Below are positions 25,775 through 35,448 of a DNA stretch of 64,000 nt, in pieces. Every line of letters starts with the position of its first letter. Positions within the stretch are counted from its first letter, which is position 1. The DNA comes from Davidsoniella eucalypti (lineage: Eukaryota; Ascomycota; Sordariomycetes; Microascales; Ceratocystidaceae), in contig RMBW01000033.1 in the NCBI GenBank assembly GCA_004009845.1, positions 124,001 to 188,000 on the forward strand. The letters run 5' to 3'. The position numbers were made by a program, and so were the translations under genes. Under the pieces are notes generated by a model. It had not been told where the DNA came from and did not search any database. It worked only from the letters and a program-made list of their open reading frames with translations.

Positions 25775-28715
25775 GGTGATCATCGTCTGTGTGTAAGTAC
25801 ATACATCCCCGTCTTCCCATCTTCTTCCGTTCGCCTAGCATTTATCAGTTAGATCTTTCTATTTATACTCGCCTTTATAGGATAGTCCTACCGATATCTC
25901 TATCCGGCCTGTTTTTACTTTTCTTCAAAGTCTAGATATCTGTATATGGTCTTTATTTTTCTATCTTTCAATATCCCAAGACGAAGATAAAAGAGAACAA
26001 ATCAGAAACTACATAGCTTGTATACAGATATCCAATCCTGCTTACTGTATCAAAAACCCCTCTCTTGCGTCACCCACCGTCTTCTAGGCCTTGCATAGTA
26101 ATACCGATGGCCGGCCTATCTTTGATATGTACCGTGTTCTTGATAATGGAAACCAGGCTCTGCCCATGATAACCTTCTTATTCGTATATCAATCTTGCTG
26201 CTGGAGGCTCAGCACAAGAAGCGGCAATACTTCTCAAACGGGTGTCATGTTGCGGGATATCGTCTGCTCCCACGGCAAGCAAAGCGAGCTCGTGTTATCG
26301 AAAGACTTGTCTAGACCAACGGCCAGCGTTTTAGTGAGTACCACAGATCCGTCCACATCGTGTAATTAAGCAGCAACCATCTACAATCTCTCGCCTGGCA
26401 TCACTAGTTATCTCGCAGCAAGTGGTGGTGGTAGCGATATTGGTACAAGGCAGTCTCACTATGTGTCATCCATATAAGTTATCTTCTTGACGCTTATAAG
26501 ATGATGAGATAGATGATAGATAGCCACTGAAACAACTCCGTCTGTTTTTCGACTGCCACCCTCCATGTTGGAAAGCAAAAGTTTGTTTTTAGGCTCTCGC
26601 AGCCCAAGAAACACAACAAGAAGAAGAGAGAAAAAACACTAAACACAAATAGGCCGTCACTGTGTGTGGTATGGCATGTTAGTATGCATGTAACCCTCCA
26701 GTTCGCTTAAGCTGCAGATAGACCCAGCCTCAGTCGAAGTTCTCACAGACTCGACCATTAACAGCCATGGCAATAGAACGATACTTACATGTGTCTACAT
26801 AAATGTATTTGTGTATACGTAGCCAATATACCTGGACAGCGTGCTAGCCAAACCAGCTTGTACGAGCTCCTCCTTTGTGTTTTTTTTCTTGTTCTTTTTC
26901 TGCTGGTCCGTCTCGGCTATTCTCCCAACAGATATATGTTGTGTGAAATCTAAGCCTGTGCTTCCTGCTGTTACTTTTTTCTCAAATTCCTCGAGCCAAT
27001 CTATGGCAGTGAGGATTCGCGGAGAAATATGATGTGACGAGAAAAGAAAAATGTTCACATCAAGACATGCTAGGAGTGAGCGGGCTTACCACAATATCTG
27101 TACACACATGCAGATGTGCATAACCCTAACCCACTTTGGCAATTATGGGTGTTTCTTACATCTTGGCGATCCAATGAAGAATAAGCCGGTTGAATCCCGT
27201 TCCTTCAAGCAGAGGAATGGGCAAATAGACAGAGTTTTTTTGTTGATTTTCTTTTCCATTGGCATCTCTGTAGATGGAACAACGCTCATGGAATCATCAA
27301 AGCGATCGGACTTCTGTCTGACATGAAGAGCGATTGCGGCCCGAACATAGGCCTCCGTTTTTCAAGCATAAATCATCTCTATTGCTGGTGCTGGATGCAA
27401 ATCATGTGACATAGGAAGAGAAAAAAATATTGCTAATTTGCTGCCGGAGAAATGGATACCTAAGGCTATATATGTGTATATACCGGGGACCAGATAGTAG
27501 AGCAAGTTACCTTGATACCACGATGCTGCTCTTGCCGCGTTATAATCGAGTCTAAGCTTAGAAGAGTGTCCGAGAAAGAACCGTAGTATAGTAGAGGAAA
27601 AGGTCTGAAAAGGGACACATCATGTTTTTCAAGGTTCTTGTTGTCGATACTAATGACATATGTATCATGTCTCTATATTGAAGTAGTGTGAGGCAATATA
27701 CTACTTTTGTTTCTGTTGCGTTTCTACTATGGAGCCTCCATTATCACGGTATCTATCCTGATGAACTGTCTATGATGGAAGGAAGATATACTTTATTCAA
27801 AAGCCTCCTGCTTATTATGGCCGTGAGTCCACAATAGAAGTGCTTCACCAATGTGACACTTGGCTGGCTGCTGTAGTTGTACATGTATAAATTCCTCTTA
27901 TTATAGCCACACAGAACTGAGGGGGAGGAGAGAATAAAAAGGGCCCCGCGTTTAATGTAATGGCTGCAAGTATAGTACTAATAGGTCACATACAGTGATA
28001 TACACATGACGAGATAGTAGCAAATTGTGGCTAGATATTGTGACATATACACACATGTACTACTGTGATGAATCTGATATAGTCAGATCATCTTCGGATG
28101 TAAATTTTATTATCGAGTGAGAGATATAAAGAGACTTTATGATACGTGATATCACATACATACTTGTAGATGATATATATGTACTAGGGCACACACGCAG
28201 GCCAATCGCTGCAAGTGACAAGGAAAACTGCCGGACCATCTGCAACCACTCTAGTCAATCTAGGTCGTGATCAAATGCATATTCATGAAGCTAACGCCTA
28301 AGAATGCAAGCCTATCTAGATATATCCCGCCATATAAAGAAAGACCCAAACAAACCCTACATGTGAAACAATGAGGAATAAGTCCCCCCCGTCCACCCCC
28401 ATGTGAGGAGAGGTGATGGCCGTGGGGGTTCGATATACTAAAAGTACTTGGTAATGCCTTCACTTCTAGCCAGGGACAAAACGTCCGTGGTCTTGAATCA
28501 ACCGATCTTGGTTCTAGCATAGACAAGGATGCGCGGCTAGATCCGAGTAACTAAAGATCAGATGGAATGGCCACTTAGAGGGCACGAGAGAAGTTGAAGT
28601 GATATTAAAACAGGTGCTTATATATATTGATACGTTCAAGGCGAACAATAGCTCCTCTCTCACTTACTAGCCATAATCCGGGAAGTTACACAACTAATAT
28701 TTATATACTTTGTAT

Positions 28716-29330
28716 TTAGTCAGCAGCGGAGCTGGCGGCCTTGATAGCGGCAACTGCGCCCTCCTCGTTCCACAGGCAAGAGATGCTATCGACGGTCGCA
28801 ACCTTGCGGATTCATTGGTTGAAATGGGGAGCCTTAGTCTCCACCCGAGTGTCCTAAAGCTCGGGGAAGTCGAACTCAGCCGGCAGTTCGACGAAGAGGT
28901 TGGCAAAGACGCCAGTCAGCATCTAATACAAGGAGAAGTAGAGTACCTCGTTAGTTTCATGGCCAATAGAAACCTATGGTCTTATGTAATAAGGCAGAGT
29001 AAAATATACTCGGGCTTGGGAGGCCATCACAAGGTGTGAAGGGTACAGGCTGAGGAAGAACTCGGCAATGATGTTGCTCTCGACGAGAACTTGGCCCTTC
29101 GGGTTGATCTTGAGATACCAGTCCGGACGAAGGCTTGCTGATGTCGGCCAGGACTTCCTCGGCTTGGATGCTGGGCTCCTTGAGGACGGCATAGACACGG
29201 CACCTGTAATTGTTTTTTATGGCTTTTGATTTTTTAGACATCTTGTAAGAGCTACAATTACCAAAGGCATCCGTGGAAAGTGTAGAAAACGGCCTTCTTG
29301 TCGACGGTGATGGTGGCGGTACGTCAAAAG
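28716..29330 (-). pseudogene. broken glutathione S-transferase gene (omega-like family)
   Basis: Reading leftward, a thioredoxin-fold start AVFYTFHGC is followed by a still recognisable intron (GTAATT...TTACAG), then RVYAVLKEPSIQAEEVLADI, and, after a frame change, RPDWYLKINPKGQVLVES and NIIAEFF, which is the glutathione-binding region of omega-type transferases. Further on, after a second likely intron ending in TATTAG, the C-terminal domain continues as TGVFANLFVELPAEFDFPEL, broken by a TAG, then DTRVETKAPHFNQ, broken by a TGA, and a tail ending IKAASSAAD before the original stop. At least one frameshift and two in-frame stops make it non-functional. The remaining similarity is high, so the damage may be fairly recent. 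No start codon could be fixed; the upstream limit is approximate. It lies next to the tRNA and the LINE, in a rearranged neighbourhood. Confidence 0.8.
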
Positions 29331-29999
29331 ATGAGTAAGTGCTGTTGGTGTTAGATCGTCATGTAAAAGAAGTCAGGATGAGTGATGAAGTGAGAGAGAT
29401 AGACCCAAGGAAATAGCATGATGGAAAACGGGGACACGCTCTGCTTTATAACATCTCGATATGACTAGTATTTTCCCGGATATGGCGCATATCGCTGGTG
29501 ATTCATAGTGCCTTTTCTCAGCTTCGCAGCGGTAACTGCAATGGAATTTCGCCGATATCCAAGTTGACAAAGAGTTCACTGCCATTCTGTGCCGTAGTAC
29601 AAAGCGAAGGAGGCAGATAGGTAAGCAAATTGTTCGCCTTACCCGCAATACCAAAGGGGGCCGGCCTTGCCCCTCTATGGATTGATTTGTCATACGTACC
29701 ACGTTGAATAGAAGCGGCACATTCCCGCAATTTCAGCACAGTGAAGTCGGCAGATAGGATAAGATCATGGGTTTGTCAGTCTTTGTTTAGCCCGCTCCAG
29801 ACAATAGTCCGCTCAATATACGATACCAACAAAAAAAGGAAAGCTGTACTCCACCCGGTGTCATTGCGGAGACCGTAGATGCCGGCTTTTGTGGAGCTAT
29901 ATCTATCTGTGCTCCCCAAAGAAAAGAAAAAGAACGAGGGATGGAATCATGATGTTCGAGAAAAAATAAACTTTCCGGATCGGACGGACGGATCTATCT
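28900..29999. other. interval between the transferase relic and the tRNA gene
   Basis: Apart from the 5' part of the pseudogene, the stretch from about 29331 to 30008 holds only short frames. One on the minus strand (about 29739-29518) encodes a hydrophilic peptide ending ELFVNLDIGEIPLQLPLRS that looks mildly coding-like, possibly another relic, but it could not be assigned. Confidence 0.3.
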
Positions 30000-30008
30000 C
30001 CGCCTACG

Positions 30009-30015
30009 AAAAAAA
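30009..30015 (-). terminator. RNA polymerase III terminator of the tRNA-Pro gene
   Basis: Seven A on the plus strand, hence T7 in the direction of transcription, 14 bases beyond the discriminator base of the tRNA. This is the normal length and position for a Pol III stop. Confidence 0.8.
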
Positions 30016-30029
30016 TAAGCGTATAGGCG

Positions 30030-30130
30030 GGGCCATTCGGGGATCGAACCCGAGACCTGACACATTCACGGTTTACCGCTGAAGGACTGGAGAGCCCGAA
30101 GCATCAATCATACCACTAGACCAATGGCCC
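30030..30130 (-). tRNA. tRNA-Pro(CGG) with a 30-nt intron
   Basis: The acceptor stem is perfect (GGGCCAT with ATGGCCC), the D arm starts GTCTAGTGGTAT as in fungal tRNA-Pro, and the T arm TCGGG-TTCGATC-CCCGA is perfect and contains the B box. The anticodon loop is TTCGGG/T with anticodon CGG (30098-30096). The anticodon stem GATGC/GTGTC closes with two G-U pairs. The intron (30094-30065) begins one base 3' of the anticodon, the canonical nuclear position, and is needed for correct folding. The mature molecule is about 71 nt plus CCA. Discriminator base is C. A T7 stop follows. It decodes CCG. Confidence 0.92.
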
Positions 30131-30181
30131 GCATGTTAATTCGGCTTCTGTTGGAATTTATATAGTCTTGAGATTTGGCTC

Positions 30182-30203
30182 TTTTTTTTTTTTTTTTTTT
30201 TTT
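30182..30203 (+). repeat. T22 tract at the 5' junction of the LINE copy
   Basis: Twenty-two T lie exactly where LINE coding similarity begins, about 50 bases upstream of the 5' end of the tRNA gene. The coding frame of the element is open through it by chance. It may be part of the junction formed on insertion. Confidence 0.7.
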
Positions 30204-31644
30204 AACCACGAACGCACTCCGAGCTCTCTCGGGAGTGTACCGAGGAACCCCAGTGAGGAGTCTGCTACATGCTGTAAGGAGTTGCGTGCTCCCCCAACTG
30301 ACGTATGCCTCTTCCACCTGGTCTCCCTTCATGCAAGCTAAAGGGAAAGAAAAGCTAGAGGTAGCTTTGAGAGCTGCCCTGAGGGCCGCACTGCCAGTGT
30401 ACTGTACCACGCCAACTAGGCTTTTGCACATCCTCTCCTCGTTCCCAAACATGGAGATGATACTAAAGGACCTTGATAGAGCCGCCGCCATTCGGGCTTC
30501 CACGGTAGACTCCCGGCACCCGCTGTGCATCACAGAGATAGAAGGACACATCGATGTGTACAAGAAATTACTACCGGTGCCGATTAAAGAGTCGAACAGA
30601 CTCTTCCCAGAAGAAAAGGGCCCCCGTGACTGTCTGCCACCGCAACTAAACAAAGAAGAAGCCGCCAAACACCATTTGAAAGAGGTGGCTGAGGCAGACC
30701 CGAAAACGTTATGGGTTTACTCCGATGGTTCTCGTGATGAGAAGGGCAGGACAGGGGCTGGCTGGGCAGTCTTTCATGAGGGCATCAAACTCTGTGAAGG
30801 TCTAGGGTCATGTGGCTCTCTACGAGAAGTGGCCGACACAGAGGCCATTGCTGCAGAAAATGCAGTCCAAGCGGCCATCAAGCATGCTCCTCCCGATGCA
30901 GGCAGTCTATATCTGTGCCTTGACAATTTGGGTGTTGCACAACGCATCTCCAATATGGCGGGTAAGAATGGAACTTCTCAAGAGGCTGTCAACAAGATCC
31001 GAAGTTTACTCCATGAGTGGAAAGGAGGCACTGAGCGTGTAGAGCTAGCGGTCGGTGGCATCAGATGGGTCCCAGGACACACTAATGTTCCTGGCAACGA
31101 GCTAGTTGACAAGTTGGTGAAACAAGGGTGTACGAGCAATACTAAGCTTGTGGACCTCAACCGTGACCATATGTCCCTTGCTTCCGCCCACAGATGGAAA
31201 AACGCACAGCTAAATGCCGACTTCAAGTCATGGATAGCGGAGTGCGAGCCGAGAAAGCACCTTGGGGTTCGATTTGAAACAAAGACTGTCTACAAGGTGG
31301 ACTGGTTTAAAGACCAGCACAGATCTACGGTGGGACGGATCCTAACTGCCCGGACAGGCCATGGCGACTTTGCGGAGAACCATGACCGGTTCAAACATAC
31401 GGATGGGGAAAGAAACTGTCCACTGTGCCATCAACGGAAGGAACCTTTCCATCCCTGGGCGTGCCCCAGAAATGAGAGACCACTCCGGACTAGCTTTGTC
31501 AAAAAGCTACTCCGGAAAGAGAGCTCCTGCAAGTATCTTGCCAAGAGATTAGAGGTGAAATGGAGGCACTACAGAGCGCATGCGCCTAGAGAAGAAGCCC
31601 CATCAGCGGGCCAGACAAGTATAGTGGAGGGGGGAAGTGACTGA
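30204..31644 (+). CDS. LINE polyprotein fragment: reverse transcriptase end, RNase H, zinc knuckle
   Basis: About 480 residues in one open frame with no authentic start codon. First comes the connection region after the polymerase (RALSGVYRGTPVRSLL, then CVLPQLTYASSTWSP). RNase H follows, with the first catalytic Asp in WVYSDGSRDEKGRTGAGWA, the Glu in DTEAIAAENAVQ, the Asp in LYLCLDNLGVAQ and the final GH...GNE.VDK motif in RWVPGHTNVPGNELVDK. Near the end, NCPLCHQRKEPFHPWACPR forms a C-x2-C-x7-H-x3-C knuckle typical of Tad-like elements. All four RNase H acidic positions appear intact, but without reverse transcriptase the copy cannot move by itself, and it is probably not expressed. Confidence 0.85.
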
Positions 31645-31960
31645 GGAGGATTTGGTGTGGTTTTTGTTTAAGTATGTTTTTGTTTATGTTTTGGTATGTT
31701 TTATTTGCCTTGCTGTTCGATGTTTTGTTTTTCATGTTTCACAACCTTTCTTTTTTTTTTTTTTTGTATTTGTTTTTGCTGCTCGTAGTGGAGGTATGGA
31801 CCACTAGTTCTTCGGGGCTAGGGGACGGTCTCGTCCCGCACATACAAAGCTATCGAGTTTGTCAAGCGGAGGACGTTAAATATCTGTCCGGTAACCAATC
31901 CGGCGTCGTATAATCTTAGTGATTTAAGTAGACGTTAAATATAATCAAATCAAATAAAAA
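30204..31960 (+). mobile_element. 5'-truncated non-LTR retrotransposon (Tad/I-type LINE)
   Basis: Only the 3' part of a LINE is present: the end of the reverse transcriptase, the RNase H domain, a zinc knuckle, and a 3' UTR of about 300 bases ending in an A-rich TAAATATAATCAAATCAAATAAAAAA. The endonuclease, ORF1 and the reverse transcriptase palm are missing, as is usual for incomplete target-primed reverse transcription. No clear target-site duplication was found. The open frame is undamaged over 480 codons and C/G-rich codons persist, so the copy is young and shows no heavy RIP mutation. The truncated end faces the tRNA-Pro gene. Confidence 0.88.
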
Positions 31961-32116
31961 ATTCAAACTCATATGATTACAGCGTTCCAGTTAAACATTA
32001 GATATAATCTAGTAAAACCCCACTTTTTTCACTGTTTTTTATCTCAACATTTGCCGCCCCGTATCCACTATACATGTAATCTAGGCTTCCAACCTCCCAC
32101 AATCGAAGACAATATA

Positions 32117-32126
32117 TTTATATAAG
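32117..32126 (+). promoter_or_regulatory. TATA element of the FunK1 kinase gene
   Basis: TTTATATAAG lies about 280 bases upstream of the chosen start codon. Between the two, a CTAAC branch-like sequence and TTATAG at 32383-32388, with a possible GTTTGT donor near 32321, suggest a short 5' UTR intron. An ATG at about 32149 after the TATA element would make a short upstream frame out of phase with the kinase. Confidence 0.4.
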
Positions 32127-32398
32127 CAGTCTCCCTCTACAATTCAAAATGTACAACAGAGTCCATTTGTTGTTATTTGGATATTTTAAAAGTACATCCT
32201 TTCACGATTTCTCAACTTCTATACCGCCGAAATATACACCCTCAATATTACCATATTTCCTGCGTCAATTCATTATTTTCCTATCCATCCTGCTGCAAAA
32301 CCCTCTTAGCTGGAGAAGAGGTTTGTTTACATTTTCCTTTCTAACTTCAATTGAGGAAACCCTTGACTAACCAGCCATATTCTTATAGACATACCAAT

Positions 32399-34618
32399 AT
32401 GGCTTTCACTCAAAAAGAACTCGAGATCATCGAGAAGAACCCTATTGATGATATTATTGCTACGCATATAGCTCACCTACTACACTTCTTTGACATCAAT
32501 TCGATTGCACAAAAAGGCTATGTTCTGCTTTTTTTGGCATCATTGGCTAGATCACCCGCAGCACAAGCATTTGAAGCAAAAGCAGCCATATCATCTACAA
32601 TAACAGACTTGTACAAGGGTACTGTAAACATCGACAAATTCATACCCCTCATTGATCATATCATCAACAAAGCCTCCGAAATTGAAGTTTGGGCTACAAT
32701 ATTTGCCATTATCCGTAACTCCAACCCACCAACACCCCCACCGCCTACCCATTTGTGCCCCCAGCCACCTATCAAGGCTAGCTCTAGTCGAATTTGTGAT
32801 AGTGAAACAGGCCAACGTATTGAAAGGGAGCTCTTCCTTGAGATCGAGGACTGTACGTTTCGTGGTGTCGGTGGCTTCCATGACAAATTCTTCAACCCTG
32901 AAACTTGGACAGAGGAACAGAACAAGATGTTGAACAATGTGATGGCAGCATATGATGATAACAGATGGACATCATTTCCTTTGATTGCCAGCGGGAACGC
33001 CATCTGGAAGTGGCTATACTCACTACAAGATAGTTCTTTCCCCCATGCGCCAAACAAGTTATATACTACAACGGCAGTCAGCCAGTTTGAAGGGCGAAAA
33101 GTTCAAATGGATATCTTCTTCCAGAAACGTGCAATCGCAGGCAGCGCCTTTCGCTATAGGAACGTTCTTGTTGTTGGGGAGTACAGGCAATCTTATGACA
33201 AAAGCAGATTCAAGGCGGATTTTCTTCAGTTGACACGCTATGTTCACAGCATCTTTGGTGATGACCCTACACGTAGGTTTGTTCATGGCTTCTTGCTCTA
33301 TAGATCAAGAATGGAGCTCTGGGTATTTGATCGGTCAGGTCCGTATAGCTCAGGTCTATTTGATTTTCATGAAGTGCCAGAGCAATTTGCACGAGCTCTT
33401 GTTGGATATGCCACGATGGATGATGATGCCATGGGCCTAGACACATTTATCAAATCTGTGGATGGGCATCAATATATTGAGCTACAGGGCTCGAGTATAA
33501 CACTCAGTAAGCTGATTTCAACACAGACAGCAGCTATCTGCCGAGCAACCACATGTTTTACCACAAGTAATGGACATGTTGCCAAGTTTCCATGGGTACC
33601 GGAAAAGCGGACTCCGGAAGCTGAACACCTGAAGCTAGCACAAGAACGGGGTGTTGAGGGTGTGAACGGGATGATAACCTATTGTCGAATCACATCCACC
33701 CAAGAGCTACGAGAACACCTGGAGTTTCCGCCACGGCACCGGTTTCACAATCAAGACAGACAACCTATATCTCCAAGTTCAAAATCACTAGCCTCATCAT
33801 TACCCTCCAGCCAAATACAAAAGCAAACATCTAATCACCTATCTACCAATGCACCCTTGTCGAAGAAGAAATCACAGAACAATTCTGGTCAGCCATCAAT
33901 TAACACAAATCAGTCTGCTACTGAGGTTTCTTGGGAGAATAGGATCTACTACTGCATTATTGTTTCCCCTGCTGGTCGTCCCCTCAAAAGCTTCCGGACA
34001 GTGAGGGAGTTACTTGAAGCACTGAGAGATGCTATAAAAGCTCACAGGTCCCTTTACATGACAGGCAGAATTCTTCACCGGGACATTTCAACAAACAACA
34101 TCATCATCACAGACCCTAAGACTGCAGATGGCTTCAGTGGTATGCTTATTAATCTCGATCTAGCCAAGATACAGGATAGTGGTCCAAGTGGTGAGAAATA
34201 TGGAACAGGTACAATTCCATTCATGGCAATTGGGGTTATGAAGGGGGCTGGCCATACCTATCGCCATGACCTAGAGTCGTTCTTGTATGTTTTGATTTGG
34301 ATGTGTGCACGACAATCATGGAACAATGGGTTTTGTGATATCAAACAGAAGAAAGATACGGGTTGTCTTCAATTGTGGGAGGTTGGAAGCCTAGATTACA
34401 ATTCTAGGATGGGAGATATGACTTCAGTTGGACTCGGTGATATAATGGATGAGTTCCCAGAGCCATTAAATGTTGTGAAGCATTTATGCTTAACAATCAG
34501 ATCAATTTTGTTTGGGGATACAGCACGTCATGTACTTGGAACACCAGAAGGCAATCCCAACCAGCTCTATATTCCTATTCTAGAGGCCTACAGCAGTATT
34601 ATTAAAACCCTAGAATAA
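32399..34618 (+). CDS. FunK1-family protein kinase with N-terminal nuclease-like domain
   Basis: 739 residues, one exon. The ATG at 32399 is chosen for its context (CAATATGG). Residues 1-110 are helical. Residues ~220-330 form the conserved FunK1 N-terminal domain: D238 in VQMDIFF, then VLVVGEYRQS (E261-x-R263) and a long helix with RRFVHGFLLYRSRMELWVFD. The spacing is that of a restriction-endonuclease-like D...E-x-K core, with K replaced by R. The kinase domain follows: VAK lysine K396, a C-helix Glu near 409, a Ser/Gln/Asn-rich insertion (450-510), the catalytic loop ILHRDISTNN (H560, D562, N567), the metal Asp in NLDLAK (D587, replacing DFG) and the FunK1 signature HTYRHDLESFLYVL. FunK1 genes are expanded in many fungi; substrates are unknown. 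Codons end in A/T far more than in the housekeeping genes. It follows the LINE directly. Confidence 0.88.
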   Translation: MAFTQKELEIIEKNPIDDIIATHIAHLLHFFDINSIAQKGYVLLFLASLARSPAAQAFEAKAAISSTITDLYKGTVNIDKFIPLIDHIINKASEIEVWATIFAIIRNSNPPTPPPPTHLCPQPPIKASSSRICDSETGQRIERELFLEIEDCTFRGVGGFHDKFFNPETWTEEQNKMLNNVMAAYDDNRWTSFPLIASGNAIWKWLYSLQDSSFPHAPNKLYTTTAVSQFEGRKVQMDIFFQKRAIAGSAFRYRNVLVVGEYRQSYDKSRFKADFLQLTRYVHSIFGDDPTRRFVHGFLLYRSRMELWVFDRSGPYSSGLFDFHEVPEQFARALVGYATMDDDAMGLDTFIKSVDGHQYIELQGSSITLSKLISTQTAAICRATTCFTTSNGHVAKFPWVPEKRTPEAEHLKLAQERGVEGVNGMITYCRITSTQELREHLEFPPRHRFHNQDRQPISPSSKSLASSLPSSQIQKQTSNHLSTNAPLSKKKSQNNSGQPSINTNQSATEVSWENRIYYCIIVSPAGRPLKSFRTVRELLEALRDAIKAHRSLYMTGRILHRDISTNNIIITDPKTADGFSGMLINLDLAKIQDSGPSGEKYGTGTIPFMAIGVMKGAGHTYRHDLESFLYVLIWMCARQSWNNGFCDIKQKKDTGCLQLWEVGSLDYNSRMGDMTSVGLGDIMDEFPEPLNVVKHLCLTIRSILFGDTARHVLGTPEGNPNQLYIPILEAYSSIIKTLE

Positions 34619-34799
34619 CACCAAAATATTTAAGTACTGATTTATGTAACTTGGGTTTGTTAGGATTTGAGTTATATCTGGAGTCTGAATGCATTGATGA
34701 TACTAGATCAGATTCAGATTAGATTGGGGTGTAACATCATTCACCATGAACCTGGATGTGCCAGATGTGATATATTACTAGCTAGTAGATATTTTAACT

Positions 34800-34839
34800 A
34801 AAACAATAATTAATTGCCTAATGAAAACATTCCTCTAAC
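34800..34839 (+). repeat. 40-bp direct repeat, left copy (3' of FunK1)
   Basis: About 90 percent identical to 36773-36811; the shared core is TGCCTAATGAAA followed by TTCCTCTAAC. The two copies bracket the inositol monophosphatase gene in the same orientation. Confidence 0.75.
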
Positions 34840-35448
34840 ATGTATATCTTGAAGTCGAAGTCCAACATCAAGAACTGGCCGATACCAAGGAACTGGAATG
34901 TAACCCTTGTATGCCGATAGACTGACTGACTTGGCAATCAATTCTGAAACTTTGATAAAAACTGTATAGGAGTGATTCTTAGCTTTTTCCAAAGATCAAG
35001 AAGTAGCAAAGACTAGAATACAAAGAGGACTAGTTAGTAGAGCGTTTGGTTGGATATTGTAAATAGGGACTGTAGTAAAGGCTCTAGAAACCATAAATGT
35101 GTAGAAAAGAAGCACCAATAAAATGTGTTAACAAACCCCACCCGTAGCTTTGTGGCCGAGCTTACGTAGTTAAATTTACTAGTCAATCTATCTTGGGTAC
35201 GTAGTTTCTTAGCGGGGTTCGGAAGCGCTAATGTAAAGCTTAGTGCGTAGAGCTTCGAAACACGCGGGTTTTCTAATCTTAAGCTTTGCATGCAGGTTTT
35301 TTTTTTGTTCTTCCTCATTCAACAGCAAACATTACTTTTTATTTAGCTCCTATTCGAATATCATCACGACATATGTACTAGTCACTATAGACTTGAATAC
35401 AAGACAAGAGAACCTATTTCGACTGAAAACGATACCAAAAATAGAATC
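34840..35448. other. interval between FunK1 and inositol monophosphatase
   Basis: This contains the promoter of the inositol monophosphatase gene. Several imperfect internal copies of short words (TACGTAG, AAGCTT, GTAAAGCTTAG) suggest a decayed repeat around 35140-35290. No gene seen. Confidence 0.4.

Larger units (their letters stand above)
21330..28715. other. 7 kb gene-poor stretch upstream of the MFS transporter
   Basis: Open frames are short and without recognisable domains, apart from the weak candidates listed separately. The stretch contains C/T-rich promoter-like tracts (for example around 23460-23600), an 81-base homopyrimidine tract, a 14-bp tandem repeat, many TATACAGATAT-like motifs and an AACCCTAACCC unit at 27122. 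The first few hundred bases on the left are the transporter promoter. I see no tRNA or rRNA gene here. Confidence 0.5.

Noticed and set aside
26091..26369. Frame with NTDGRPIFDMYRVLD, faintly recalling the start of branched-chain ketoacid dehydrogenase E1 alpha
   Set aside because: The similarity is limited to a YRVLD-like word; nothing downstream in any frame resembles that enzyme.
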